Shown in pieces: positions 16,782 to 25,091 of a stretch of DNA of 64,000 nt. This DNA is from Myxococcota bacterium (lineage in GTDB: Bacteria; Myxococcota_A; UBA9160; UBA6930): positions 1 to 64,000 of the forward strand of contig JANQFK010000029.1 of NCBI GenBank assembly GCA_028277885.1, in the 5' to 3' direction. A program made the position numbers and the translations under genes. Each line of letters opens with the position of its first letter. The first letter of the stretch is position 1. The notes below the pieces were generated by a model. That model did not search any database. It was not told the origin of the DNA and was given only the letters and a program-made list of their open reading frames with translations.

Positions 16782-18224
16782 ATGTCCCCCGGCCGGGCGA
16801 AGCTGCGGGCGCCCGCCGAGGCGCCGCCCGCGGGCGCGGTGCGTGGCACCGTCCTGATCGTCGACGACGAGCCCCTGCTGCTGCGGGCCCTCGAGCGGAT
16901 CCTGCGCCCCGAAGGCCACCGCGTGCTGAGCGCGGAGTCCCCGTCGGAGATGGAGGAGCGCCTCGCCGAGACGGACGTCGACGTCGTGCTCCTCGACGTG
17001 GTGCTGGGTCCGCACAGCGGCCTCGAGATCCTCGAGGCGCTGGGCGACGAGCACCCCGAGATCGAGACGATCGTGATGACCGGGCACGCCAGCATCGAGA
17101 GCGCGGTGGGGAGCATGCGCCGGGGCGCCTTCGACTACCTCGCCAAGCCCTTCGACGACAACCACCGCGTGCGCACCGCGGTGCGCCAGGCCCTCGACCG
17201 GCGGCGCCTGGTGCGGCGCAACCGCGCCCTCGAGGAGGAGCTGCGCGAGCGCGGCGACGGCCCGCGCCTGGTGGGCGCCTCGCCGCCCATGCGCGCCCTG
17301 GCCCGCATGCTCCAGAGCCTGCGCCACAACGAGAGCACGGTGCTGATCCTCGGCGAGAGCGGCACCGGCAAGGAGCTCGTGGCCCGCGCCATCCACGCCG
17401 CGAGCCCGCGCCGGGAGCGCGCCTTCGTGCCCGTGGACTGCGGCGCGCTTCCCGAGTCCATCATCGAGAGCGAGCTCTTCGGCCACGAGCGCGGGGCCTT
17501 CACCGGGGCGACGGGTGCGCCGGGCCTGTTCCGCATGGCCGAGGGCGGCACGCTCTTCCTGGACGAGATCGGAGAGGTCCCGCCGAGCGTTCAGGCCAAG
17601 CTGCTGCGCGCGCTCCAGAACCGCGAGATCCGTCCCGTGGGCGGCTCCCAGCCCGTGCCCGTGGACATCCGGGTGGTGGCCGCGACCCACCAGGACCTGG
17701 GCGAGATGGTCTCCGAGGGCCGCTTCCGCCTGGATCTCTACTACCGGCTCAACGTGGTGCGCATCGAGGTGCCGCCGCTGCGCGACCGGGGCGAGGACGT
17801 CGCGCTGCTCGCCCACCACTTCCTGCACAAGCACCGGCGCAGCGACTCGCCGGTCTCGGGGATCGAGCCCGAGGCCCTCGAGCGGCTGCTGGGCTACGCC
17901 TGGCCCGGGAACGTGCGGGAGCTCGAGAACCGCATCGAGTCGGCGCTGGCCCTGGCGGCGGGTCCGCACCTCGGCGCGCGGGACCTGCGCCTCGAGAGCG
18001 CGGCCCGCAACGGCGGCAGCCAGCCGCCCGGCCGCGAGGTGCCCCTCACCCTCGAGGCCTTCGAGCGCTGCGCGCTCGAGCGCGCCCTGGCCGAGTGCGG
18101 CGGCGACGCCACCCGCGCCGCGCGCCGGCTCGGGATCGGACGCTCCACCTTCTACCGGAAGCTCGCCAAGCACGGCATCGGGCCGCGCCGCGCGACCGTT
18201 GGTGTCTCCGAGCCGATCCGGTAA
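16782..18224 (+). CDS. NtrC-family sigma54-dependent response regulator
   Basis: 480 residues from ATG 16782 (an ORF also opens at 16665, but its extra residues are low-complexity). Receiver domain ([18 protein letters not shown], Asp in VVLLDVVLG), AAA+ domain with [21 protein letters not shown] and [10 protein letters not shown], arginine-finger region LRDRGEDV, and the C-terminal Fis helix-turn-helix ([21 protein letters not shown]). Activates sigma54 promoters when phosphorylated. The histidine kinase gene 81 bases downstream is the obvious partner candidate, though that kinase also has its own receiver gene. Confidence 0.92.
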   Translation: MSPGRAKLRAPAEAPPAGAVRGTVLIVDDEPLLLRALERILRPEGHRVLSAESPSEMEERLAETDVDVVLLDVVLGPHSGLEILEALGDEHPEIETIVMTGHASIESAVGSMRRGAFDYLAKPFDDNHRVRTAVRQALDRRRLVRRNRALEEELRERGDGPRLVGASPPMRALARMLQSLRHNESTVLILGESGTGKELVARAIHAASPRRERAFVPVDCGALPESIIESELFGHERGAFTGATGAPGLFRMAEGGTLFLDEIGEVPPSVQAKLLRALQNREIRPVGGSQPVPVDIRVVAATHQDLGEMVSEGRFRLDLYYRLNVVRIEVPPLRDRGEDVALLAHHFLHKHRRSDSPVSGIEPEALERLLGYAWPGNVRELENRIESALALAAGPHLGARDLRLESAARNGGSQPPGREVPLTLEAFERCALERALAECGGDATRAARRLGIGRSTFYRKLAKHGIGPRRATVGVSEPIR

Positions 18225-18243
18225 GTTCGCACGACCCCCCGAA

Positions 18244-18270
18244 GCGCCGCGCCGCCCTTGCGCGCGGCGC
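18244..18270 (+). terminator. Hairpin between regulator and kinase genes
   Basis: GCGCCGCGC and GCGCGGCGC form a perfect 9-bp stem around a 9-base loop, 20 bases after the regulator stop. There is no T tract. It may limit read-through into the kinase gene. Confidence 0.45.
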
Positions 18271-18305
18271 TGTAGCGAGGGACGTCGCAAGCACGCGGGG
18301 GTAGG

Positions 18306-19958
18306 GTGAGCGAGACGCGGGTGCGCATCCTCGTGGTCCAGCCGCGACCGTCGCCCGGCTGTGCGGACCTCGGCATCGCGGGCGCGCTCGCGCGGCTGGG
18401 CTCCGAGGCCGAGGTCGAGGTGCTGCACGATCCCGCCGCGGCGCCCGCCCGGCTCGCCGCCATGGATCCGGATCTCGTGGTGCTGGACTCCGACGTGGGT
18501 CCGGTCCTGGAGGCGCTGCTCGGCGAGCTTCGCCTGGGGGGTCCCCCCGCCGTGGTGGTGAGCGCCGAGGCGGGCGAGGCGGTGGCGCTGCGCGCCTTCC
18601 GGGCCGGCGCGGCGGACTGCGTGACCGCCGGCGCCGACCTGGCCGAGATCCTCCCCGTCGCCGCCCTCGAGCAGATCCGGCGCTTCCGCGAGCAGCGCCG
18701 GCGCCGCAGCGAGCGGGAGCTGGCGCGCCGCGTGGACGAGCTCGAGCGCACCAACGAGCACATCATCCAGAACATGAACAGCGCCCTGCTGGTGGTGGAC
18801 GACCGCGGGCGCATCTCCTTCGCGAACCCGTCGGCCGAGTCGATCCTCGACGTCGAGGCCGGCGGGCTCCGCGGCCGCAGCGTGTGGGACTGGTTCCCGG
18901 AGTCGCCCCGCGAGGCGCCCCACCTGGCGCGGACCCTGGCCGAGGGGGTCCGCTTCCGCGGCGCCGAGGGCATGCTCCAGCGGCCCGACGGGAGCCTGAT
19001 CCCCATCGGCATCTCCTGCGCGCCGCTCGCCGTCGCCGAGGACGCGGCCCCGGGCGCCGTGGCGATCTTCCAGGACCTGTCGGAGATCAAGCAGCTGCAG
19101 CGGCAGGTGCTCCAGACCGAGAAGATGGCGTCCATCGGCCAGCTCGCGGCGGGCATCGCCCACGAGATCAACAACCCCATGGGCTTCGTCCACGCCAACC
19201 TCTCCCAGATGGGCGAGTACCTGGACGACCTGCGGCGCGTGTGGGAGCGGGTGGAGGCCCTGCGCAAGGCGCTCCACGCCGGGGACGCCACCCCGGACCC
19301 CGCCGCCGGCGAGGAGCTCGCGGGCCTCGACCGGCTGGCCGCGGAGGTGGACGCCGACTTCCTGCTCGAGGACTTCGACAAGGCGATCCGCGAGTCGCTC
19401 GAGGGCGCCGAGCGCGTGCGTCACATCGTCCAGGACCTGCGGGCCTTCTCCCACCAGGGGAGCGAGGAGAGCGCCGAGTCGGACATCAACCAATGTCTCG
19501 ATTCCACGGCCAACATCGTGTGGACCATGATGAAACACCACGTGGTGCTGACCAAGGAGTACCGCGAGCTGCCCCGCGTCCGCTGCCGTCCCATGCAGCT
19601 CAAGCAGGTGTTCATGAACCTGCTCATCAACGCCTACCAGGCCATCGAGGCCCGGGGCGAGGGCGGCCACGGCGAGATCCGGCTGCGCACCGAGCCCTGG
19701 GACGGCGGTGTCCGCATCCGCGTGGAGGACAACGGCACGGGCATCGCGCCGGACCACCTCGACCGCATCTTCGACCCCTTCTTCACCACCAAGGAGGTCG
19801 GCGTGGGGATGGGGCTCGGCCTGTCCACCTGCTTCAACATCGTGCGCCGCCACGGCGGCAGCCTCCACGCCGAGAGCGAGCCCGGCCGAGGCACCTGCTT
19901 CGAGGTCCGCCTGCCCCTCGACGGCCGCTCCCGCGAGGAGGACGGGATGCGCGGGTGA
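18306..19958 (+). CDS. Soluble PAS sensor histidine kinase with degenerate receiver
   Basis: 550 residues from GTG 18306. Residues 1-125 resemble a receiver (Asp in DLVVLDSDVG) but lack the acidic pair at the start of the fold. A PAS domain spans ~150-265 (IIQNMNSALLVVDDRGRI). The kinase core has the H box GIAHEINNPMGF, an insertion of ~100 residues before LRAFSHQG, the N box NLLINAYQAI, and G boxes VEDNGTGI and GVGMGLGLS. No membrane segment, so it senses a cytosolic cue. Stop overlaps the next receiver gene as GTGA. Confidence 0.92.
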   Translation: MSETRVRILVVQPRPSPGCADLGIAGALARLGSEAEVEVLHDPAAAPARLAAMDPDLVVLDSDVGPVLEALLGELRLGGPPAVVVSAEAGEAVALRAFRAGAADCVTAGADLAEILPVAALEQIRRFREQRRRRSERELARRVDELERTNEHIIQNMNSALLVVDDRGRISFANPSAESILDVEAGGLRGRSVWDWFPESPREAPHLARTLAEGVRFRGAEGMLQRPDGSLIPIGISCAPLAVAEDAAPGAVAIFQDLSEIKQLQRQVLQTEKMASIGQLAAGIAHEINNPMGFVHANLSQMGEYLDDLRRVWERVEALRKALHAGDATPDPAAGEELAGLDRLAAEVDADFLLEDFDKAIRESLEGAERVRHIVQDLRAFSHQGSEESAESDINQCLDSTANIVWTMMKHHVVLTKEYRELPRVRCRPMQLKQVFMNLLINAYQAIEARGEGGHGEIRLRTEPWDGGVRIRVEDNGTGIAPDHLDRIFDPFFTTKEVGVGMGLGLSTCFNIVRRHGGSLHAESEPGRGTCFEVRLPLDGRSREEDGMRG

Positions 19959-20320
19959 GCGGGCCCCGGATCCTGCTGGTCGACGACGAGGGCGGCATCC
20001 TCTCCGCCCTGAAGCGCACCCTGCGCCGCGAGGGCTACGAGATCCGCCTGGCCGACAGCACCCGGGCGGCCCTGCGCGTGCTGGACGAGGAGCCCGTCGC
20101 CCTGGTGCTCTCGGACCAGAAGATGCCCGACATGAGCGGCCTCGAGTTCCTCCGCGAGGCGGCCCGCCGCCAACCCAAGGCGGTCCGCCTCCTCATCACC
20201 GGCTGGCCCGAGGAGGTCCCCCCCGAAGAGCTCCGCAAGGCCGGCATCCACGCCCTGCTCCCCAAGCCCTGGGATCCCGAGATCCTCAAGAAGACGTTGC
20301 GCGAAGCCCTGCAAGTCTAG
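19955..20320 (+). CDS. Single-domain response regulator
   Basis: 121 residues, receiver only (ILLVDDEGGILSALKRTL, phospho-Asp in LVLSDQKMPDMSG, LLITGWPEE, PKPWDPEILKKTL). It resembles the receiver of RpfG-type regulators but lacks any output domain, so it acts by protein contact or as a phosphate relay. GTG start within the kinase stop (GTGA) marks it as the kinase's translationally coupled partner. It converges on the methyltransferase gene across repeat copy C. Confidence 0.9.
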   Translation: MSGPRILLVDDEGGILSALKRTLRREGYEIRLADSTRAALRVLDEEPVALVLSDQKMPDMSGLEFLREAARRQPKAVRLLITGWPEEVPPEELRKAGIHALLPKPWDPEILKKTLREALQV

Positions 20321-20367
20321 GCAGAAGCTTCCCTTTCGATCTCCGCGCGCGCAGCGGTCGCCTCGCC

Positions 20368-20528
20368 GCCACGAGCAGGAGAGACCCCGCGCCGGGCCGC
20401 GCCCGAAAGGCGCGGCCGAGCGTGCCGCAGGCGCGCGACGCGCTCGATGGGGAGCCGTCTCCAGGAGCGAGCCCGCCGCCGGCGGGCGCGCAGCGCGGCG
20501 CGAAGGGCCGCGCGAAGTCCAGAAGACC
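20368..20528 (+). repeat. Convergent-gap repeat, copy C
   Basis: From GCCACGAGCAGGAGAG through GGGCCGCGC, GGCCGAGCG, GCCCGCCGCCGGCGGGCGCG to CGCGAAGTCCAGAAG, in the same order as copy B. The distal hairpin seen in A and B is shortened here (CGCGAAGGGCCGCG). It fills most of the 219-base gap between facing gene ends. Confidence 0.75.
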
Positions 20529-20539
20529 CGGACCCCGCT

Positions 20540-21298
20540 TCAAACCACCGGGGTCCCCGCCAGCACCACCACGTCCGCGAGGCCCGGGGCCCGCCGCGCC
20601 GCGGCGTCGAGGGAGCGGAGGAGCCCTTGCGCGAGGAAGCCGGGAAGGTGGCCGACGCTGCGGGTCCAGACCGGGAGGCCCCAGGCCAGCGAGACGCCGC
20701 GAACGGCGGTGAGCTTCAGGTGGCGGCCGGCCTGCTCGCGCATCAGGTCGAGCTCGTAGCGGGTGAAGTGGTCGGCGGGGACGTCGTAGTGGCGCCGCCC
20801 GCGGCGCGGGGGGCGGCGCAGGAGCCCCTCGCGCAGCCGGTCGGCGCTCCGGGCCAGGCGGCAGGCCAGGGAGTCGAAGTTCGCGATGGCGAGCACCACG
20901 TGGCCGTCGCTGCGGGTCACCCGGGCCATCTCGGCGATCGCGGTGTCGGGCCGGTCGAAGTGGTCGATCGCCCCCTTGCACACCACGGCGTCGAAGCAGC
21001 CGTCGGCGAAGGGCAGGGCGTCGGACCAGGCGCGCACCCAGCGCGGCGTCGGGCCGGTGGCGGCGCTCTTCGGGTCGGCATGCAGCCGCGCCCAGGCCGA
21101 CATGCGCTGGGAGGGCTCGGCCCCCACCACCTCGGCGCCGCTCTCCGCCATGGCGACGGCGTCCTGGCCGAAGCCGCTCGCCACGTCGAGGATGCGCCGG
21201 CCCGGCGCCGGCGCGGCGAGGCCGAGGGTGACGTCGGTCATGCGCTGGAAGAGGTACTCGCTGTCGCGCGTGGTCCCGGTCGGGATCACGTCGCTCAT
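20540..21298 (-). CDS. Class I SAM-dependent methyltransferase
   Basis: 252 residues. Motif I RILDVASGFGQDAVAMA binds S-adenosylmethionine; post-I acidic residue in VVGAEPSQRM; motif IV SFDAVVCKGAIDHF-like (CFDAVVCKG); and EMARVTRSDGHVVLAI. The C-terminal half has hydrophobic stretches around WGLPVWTRSVGHLPGF. Ubiquinone/menaquinone-type and sugar/lipid methyltransferases share this layout, and the substrate cannot be read from sequence. ATG 21298; a GTG a few codons upstream (VVDLDRDM) is possible. It diverges from the coiled-coil membrane protein gene. Confidence 0.85.
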   Translation of the reverse strand: MSDVIPTGTTRDSEYLFQRMTDVTLGLAAPAPGRRILDVASGFGQDAVAMAESGAEVVGAEPSQRMSAWARLHADPKSAATGPTPRWVRAWSDALPFADGCFDAVVCKGAIDHFDRPDTAIAEMARVTRSDGHVVLAIANFDSLACRLARSADRLREGLLRRPPRRGRRHYDVPADHFTRYELDLMREQAGRHLKLTAVRGVSLAWGLPVWTRSVGHLPGFLAQGLLRSLDAAARRAPGLADVVVLAGTPVV

Positions 21299-21421
21299 GT
21301 CTCGGTCGAGGTCCACCACGCGCACGGCGGCGGACGGTAGCAGGCCCCGGGGCCCGCGGGCGCAGCGCCCGAAGTGCCCGAGATCCTTGGACGATCGGGG
21401 CCAGTGGGTATCCTGTCGGGG

Positions 21422-22699
21422 ATGGGGAGTGCCGAGCGATCGCCGGGCCCCGAGCGCGCGCCGGGGCCGCCGGGTCCCGCCGCCGAGGGGCACGCGGAGG
21501 CGGCGGGAGCGAGCCCCCTCGAGCGCCTCGCCTCGTTCCGCTTCACCTACGTGGCGATCTTCCTGTTCGTGCTGCTCTCGGTCTCCACCCTCCAGGTGGC
21601 CGAGCAGCTGCTCCAGATCCACTTCGAGGGCGCCCTCACCGAGGCCGCCACCGTGGATACGCCCCGGGGCTCGGTGGTGGCCCTGATCCAGCAGCGCGTG
21701 GACCGGCTGCTGCGCACCTCGCCCTGGATCGAGGTGGGCGGCGTCCGCGTGAACGCCATCGTGCTCGGCGCCGACGGGCGCACCCTCATCTACGCCGGCG
21801 GCGCCCCCATCGCGCCCGTGGGAGGGCCCGACGCGGGCGAGGCCTGGCTGCTGCCGGCCACCGTGGACGTCGAGGTCTCGGTGCCCGTGGACTCGCTGCT
21901 GGCCTCGGGGATCCTCGTCGCCTACTTCGCGATCCTGGTCTCGACCCTGCTGGTCTACACCCGTCGCCTCACCCGCCGCGAGGAGGACCGCCTCGACGAG
22001 GTGCTGGCGGCCCGCGACGAGATCGCGGACCGCGCCCGCAGCATCGAGGACGAGCTGGGCTCGGTGCGCGAGCGCCTGCACCGCGTCGAGCCCGAGCACG
22101 AGACCCAGGCCGTCGAGATCCGCGAGCTCGAGCAGGAGCGCCGCGACCTGCTGGCGCGGCTCTCCGAGGTGGAGCAGCGCGCCGAGACCCTGCGCCAGGG
22201 CGCCGTCCAGGCCGGCTCCCTCCAGGAGGAGCACTCGGCCCTCGAGGAGCTGCTCGAGGAGGCGCTCTCGGACCTGGAGACCAAGGACCGCGAGATCCAG
22301 GACCTCCAGCGCGAGGTGAAGCGGGCCGCCCGGGGCCCCGGCACGTCCAAGAGCCGCGAGGCCGACCAGCTCGCCCGACGCCTGCGCGCCCTCTACAAGA
22401 ACCTCGAGATCGACGATCGCGCCATCCAGGACCTGGTGGCCCTGCGCGACGGCACCATGCAGCTCAAGGCCGAGGAGGCGGTGAAGCGCCTCTCGGACGA
22501 GCCCGAGACCGCGGCGGTCCGGCGCAAGGTCGGCGGGCTGCCTCCCCACCTCTCCATCTTCGAGCTCTCCTACGCGGGCAAGGGCCGCATCTACTACACC
22601 CGCGGCCGCCAGCGTCGGCACCGGATCCTGGCGGTGGGCGCCAAGAACACCCAGAAGACGGACCTCGAATACCTCAGCCGCTTGCCTCGGGAAGACTAG
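21422..22699 (+). CDS. Membrane coiled-coil protein with RelE/ParE-like C-terminal domain
   Basis: 425 residues. A Pro/Gly-rich cytosolic leader, TM1 (about 41-58), a ~100-residue extracytoplasmic loop, TM2 (about 159-180), then a long charged coiled coil (~185-300). The last ~60 residues, with GRIYYTRGRQRRHRILAVGAKNTQKTDLEYL, have the strand pattern and KNTQK signature of RelE/ParE or HigB-like toxins. No antitoxin gene is adjacent; the partner may be the coiled coil itself, or the domain may be a non-toxic RNA or protein binder. Start chosen at ATG 21422; a GTG at 21374 would extend it. Confidence 0.7.
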   Translation: MGSAERSPGPERAPGPPGPAAEGHAEAAGASPLERLASFRFTYVAIFLFVLLSVSTLQVAEQLLQIHFEGALTEAATVDTPRGSVVALIQQRVDRLLRTSPWIEVGGVRVNAIVLGADGRTLIYAGGAPIAPVGGPDAGEAWLLPATVDVEVSVPVDSLLASGILVAYFAILVSTLLVYTRRLTRREEDRLDEVLAARDEIADRARSIEDELGSVRERLHRVEPEHETQAVEIRELEQERRDLLARLSEVEQRAETLRQGAVQAGSLQEEHSALEELLEEALSDLETKDREIQDLQREVKRAARGPGTSKSREADQLARRLRALYKNLEIDDRAIQDLVALRDGTMQLKAEEAVKRLSDEPETAAVRRKVGGLPPHLSIFELSYAGKGRIYYTRGRQRRHRILAVGAKNTQKTDLEYLSRLPRED

Positions 22700-23115
22700 A
22701 CGCGCGGCTCATGAAGGGCGCCGGAGGCGCGGGCCTCCGCGGAAGGGTTGCGCTCGGCTGGGGCTCGACGGCGTACCGTGGCGTCGAGCTTCTCCGGCAC
22801 ATTGGATCGGTGGGGTGGCGCGACACGCCGTGCTGGCCCCCGCTGCTCGCTCCACCCTTCCGCTGCGGCCCACGGCGCACGCGTTTGCCGGCGCGGGGTC
22901 TGTTCGAGCGGACCGTTCGGCATTGCCGACGGTGGAGCGAAACGAAGAGCCACGAGTCGGTGCGCTGTGCGTAGGCGGGCGCGCAGTGGGGTTTCCGGCG
23001 GAGCAGCGGGAGCCGGAGAGCTCCCCACGTGCTTCGCGTGGCGGAACACCGTCGAGACTCGCGGAGCCGGAAGACCCCCGGAGCGCCCGCCTCTCGGACG
23101 TCACTTCGGGGAGGG
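22700..23115. other. 416-base convergent gap without recognised gene
   Basis: Open frames exist on both strands but their products are low-complexity Arg/Pro/Ala sequence without a domain. A 7-bp inverted repeat CTCGACG...CGTCGAG lies near 22767-22791. Unlike the other convergent gaps it lacks the A/B/C repeat. Confidence 0.4.
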
Positions 23116-24384
23116 CTAGGCCTTCGCTTCCAGGACGGATCGGTAGACGTCGACGGTGCGGGTGGCGACCCGGGGCCAGGAGTAGGTGTCGACGATGCCC
23201 TGGCGGGCGGTGGCGGCGAGTCTTGCGCGGGCCTCGGGCTGGGCGAGGAGGGTGTCGAGGGCCTTGGCGAGGGCCTCGGGGTCGTCGCGGGGGACGAGGA
23301 CGCCTTCGCCGGCCGCCACCACCTCGGCCAGCGCGCCGGCGTCGGAGCAGACGACGGGGGCGCCGCACGCCATCGCCTCGGCGGCGGGCAGGCCGAAGCC
23401 CTCGTAGCGCGACGGCACCACCACGATGGCGGCGCGCCGGTACAGGTCCACCAGCTCCTCGGTGGCGACGCGTCCGGTCAGGGTGAGGCGGTCGGCGAGG
23501 CCGGCCTCGCGCGCCCAGCGCCGCACCGGGTTGCCGGGGCCGGCGTCGTCCACCAGGGTGAGGCGCACCTCGGCGGGCAGGCGCGCCAGCGCGGCGAGCA
23601 GGGTGCGGACGCCCTTGTTCGGGTCCGAGGCGCGGCCCACGCACAGCAGCTCCGTGGTCGAGCGCTCCACGGCGGGGTCCGGGCGGTAGAGCCCGGTGTC
23701 GAGGCCGTTGCCGACCATGTGGAGGCGCGCGCGGTCGACGCCGAAGTCGCGCCGGATGCGCTCGAGGCTCGCGCCCGAGGAGGTCAGCACCGCCTCGAGG
23801 CGGCGCGCCACGAAGGCCTGCATGCCGATCGGGTAGAACTGCATGGTGCCGATGCGGTCCGAGCCCGTGCGGTCGCGGCCGAAGGAGGCCTCGCGATCGA
23901 CGCTGAGCGGGTGGTGGACCGTCGTCACCACGGGCAGGCCGAGGGCGCGCAGGCCCAGCAGCCCGTAGCCGAGGCACTGCACGTCGTGGATCAGGTCGTA
24001 GCGTCGGCCGCGTCCCAGGGCCGAGGCGACGCTGCCGAAGGCGCGCAGGCTGAACGCGAAGGGCTCGGGGAGGAAGCCCAGCCGGCTGGCCGCCAGCTCG
24101 TAGAAGTTCAGCGGCGAGAACACGGCGAGGGGGTTCGGGCTGGGCAGGAAGCCGCGGCGCTCGCGCAGGAACCACTTCGCCCAGAACTGCTGGTTCGGGA
24201 GCCGCTCGACGTGCCCGGCGAAGGGCATCGGGTCCGGATGGGGCGGCCCCACCCACACGTCCACGGCGTGGCCCTGGCGCGCCAGCTCCCGGGCCAGGAA
24301 CCACAGGTAGATGCCCTGGCCCCCGCACTGCATGTTGCCGCGATAGGCGACGAAGCCGATGCGCAGCGGCCGGCCGGCGCTCAC
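23116..24384 (-). CDS. GT4-type glycosyltransferase (paralogue 1)
   Basis: 422 residues from GTG 24384, overlapping the preceding methyltransferase stop as GTGA. GT-B fold: N-terminal RIGFVAYRGNMQCGGQGIY and C-terminal donor-binding VVVPSRYEGFGLPAAEAMACGAPVVCSDAGAL with the family ExxxxxE. The N-terminal motif is almost the same as in paralogue 2 (25060-26319), so they probably arose by duplication. It likely moves a sugar from an activated donor to an extracellular polysaccharide or lipid precursor. Donor and acceptor cannot be told. Confidence 0.9.
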   Translation of the reverse strand: MSAGRPLRIGFVAYRGNMQCGGQGIYLWFLARELARQGHAVDVWVGPPHPDPMPFAGHVERLPNQQFWAKWFLRERRGFLPSPNPLAVFSPLNFYELAASRLGFLPEPFAFSLRAFGSVASALGRGRRYDLIHDVQCLGYGLLGLRALGLPVVTTVHHPLSVDREASFGRDRTGSDRIGTMQFYPIGMQAFVARRLEAVLTSSGASLERIRRDFGVDRARLHMVGNGLDTGLYRPDPAVERSTTELLCVGRASDPNKGVRTLLAALARLPAEVRLTLVDDAGPGNPVRRWAREAGLADRLTLTGRVATEELVDLYRRAAIVVVPSRYEGFGLPAAEAMACGAPVVCSDAGALAEVVAAGEGVLVPRDDPEALAKALDTLLAQPEARARLAATARQGIVDTYSWPRVATRTVDVYRSVLEAKA

Positions 24385-25091
24385 GGCCCGCCCCCGGGCT
24401 TCACGGCGTAGAGGATCAGGCTCTTGGGGCACACGTAGTTGAGCACGCGCTCGACGCCGTCGAGCAGCTTCGAGGCCACGGCGCGGATCAGGAAGAGCCG
24501 GTAGGCCCGCACCAGCCGGAACTCGTCGGCGCGCGGGAGCCCCACCACCGAGCGCAGCGCCCAGTAGGGCGTGTGGAGCGCATGGGCGAAGCCCACGCCG
24601 CGGGTGGCCAGGCCCGCCGCCGCCAGTGCACGGGCCAGCTCCTTCGGCCGGAAGATCCGGATGTGGCCGCCGGGGCTCTCGAAGTAGTCGTCGCCGAGGC
24701 GCAGGTACAGGTGCTCGCTGGTGGCGGTGGGGATGGTGACGGCGATGCGTCCGCCGGGCTTCGTCACCCGGGCCAGCTCCCGCGCCGCGGCGCGGTAGTC
24801 GTGGACGTGCTCCATCACCTCGGCGCAGATCACCCGGTCGAAGCTGGCGTCCCGGAAGGGCAGCCGGAAGGTGTTGCCCTGGAGCATGGCGCCCAGCGCC
24901 CCGAGCTCGGCGCCGCGCCGCGCCAGCCGGCGGCGGGGCAGGCGCAGGGAGTCGCGGTCGAGGTCGAGTCCGACCACCTGGGCGCCGCGCTCGAGGGCGC
25001 CGAAGCAGTGGCGCCCCTCGCCGCAGCCCGCGTCGAGGAGCCGGTGCCCGGGCCCTACCTCAAGCCGCTCGAGATCGACGGTGAGCAGCAC
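24381..25091 (-). CDS. Class I SAM-dependent methyltransferase
   Basis: 236 residues from GTG 25091, placed 6-7 bases after GAGGAGA, and overlapping the 3' end of glycosyltransferase 2 by 32 bases. Motif I LLDAGCGEGRHCFGAL, acidic LDLDRD, then FDRVICAEVMEHVHD and RVTKPGGRIAVTIP are typical of Methyltransf_11/12 proteins. C-terminal residues are hydrophobic and basic. Sandwiched between two glycosyltransferases, it probably methylates a glycan or lipid intermediate, but that is inference from context. Confidence 0.88.
   Translation of the reverse strand: MLLTVDLERLEVGPGHRLLDAGCGEGRHCFGALERGAQVVGLDLDRDSLRLPRRRLARRGAELGALGAMLQGNTFRLPFRDASFDRVICAEVMEHVHDYRAAARELARVTKPGGRIAVTIPTATSEHLYLRLGDDYFESPGGHIRIFRPKELARALAAAGLATRGVGFAHALHTPYWALRSVVGLPRADEFRLVRAYRLFLIRAVASKLLDGVERVLNYVCPKSLILYAVKPGGGP

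Noticed and set aside
13986-19868. A 1960-codon open frame on the minus strand
   Set aside because: It runs antisense through the NtrC-type and kinase genes; only its last 268 codons are fliA. High GC removes stop codons in shadow frames.
21395-21414. TTGGAC-N16-TATCCT before the coiled-coil gene as a sigma70 promoter
   Set aside because: Weak at both elements (3/6 and 4/6) and it would start transcription almost on the ATG.
21422-22699. A classic toxin-antitoxin locus
   Set aside because: The RelE-like part is fused to a membrane coiled coil, and neither neighbour resembles an antitoxin.
22709-24328. A 539-codon minus frame over glycosyltransferase 1
   Set aside because: Shadow frame; the GT4 motifs are in another frame. 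Its 3' part in the gap is low-complexity.
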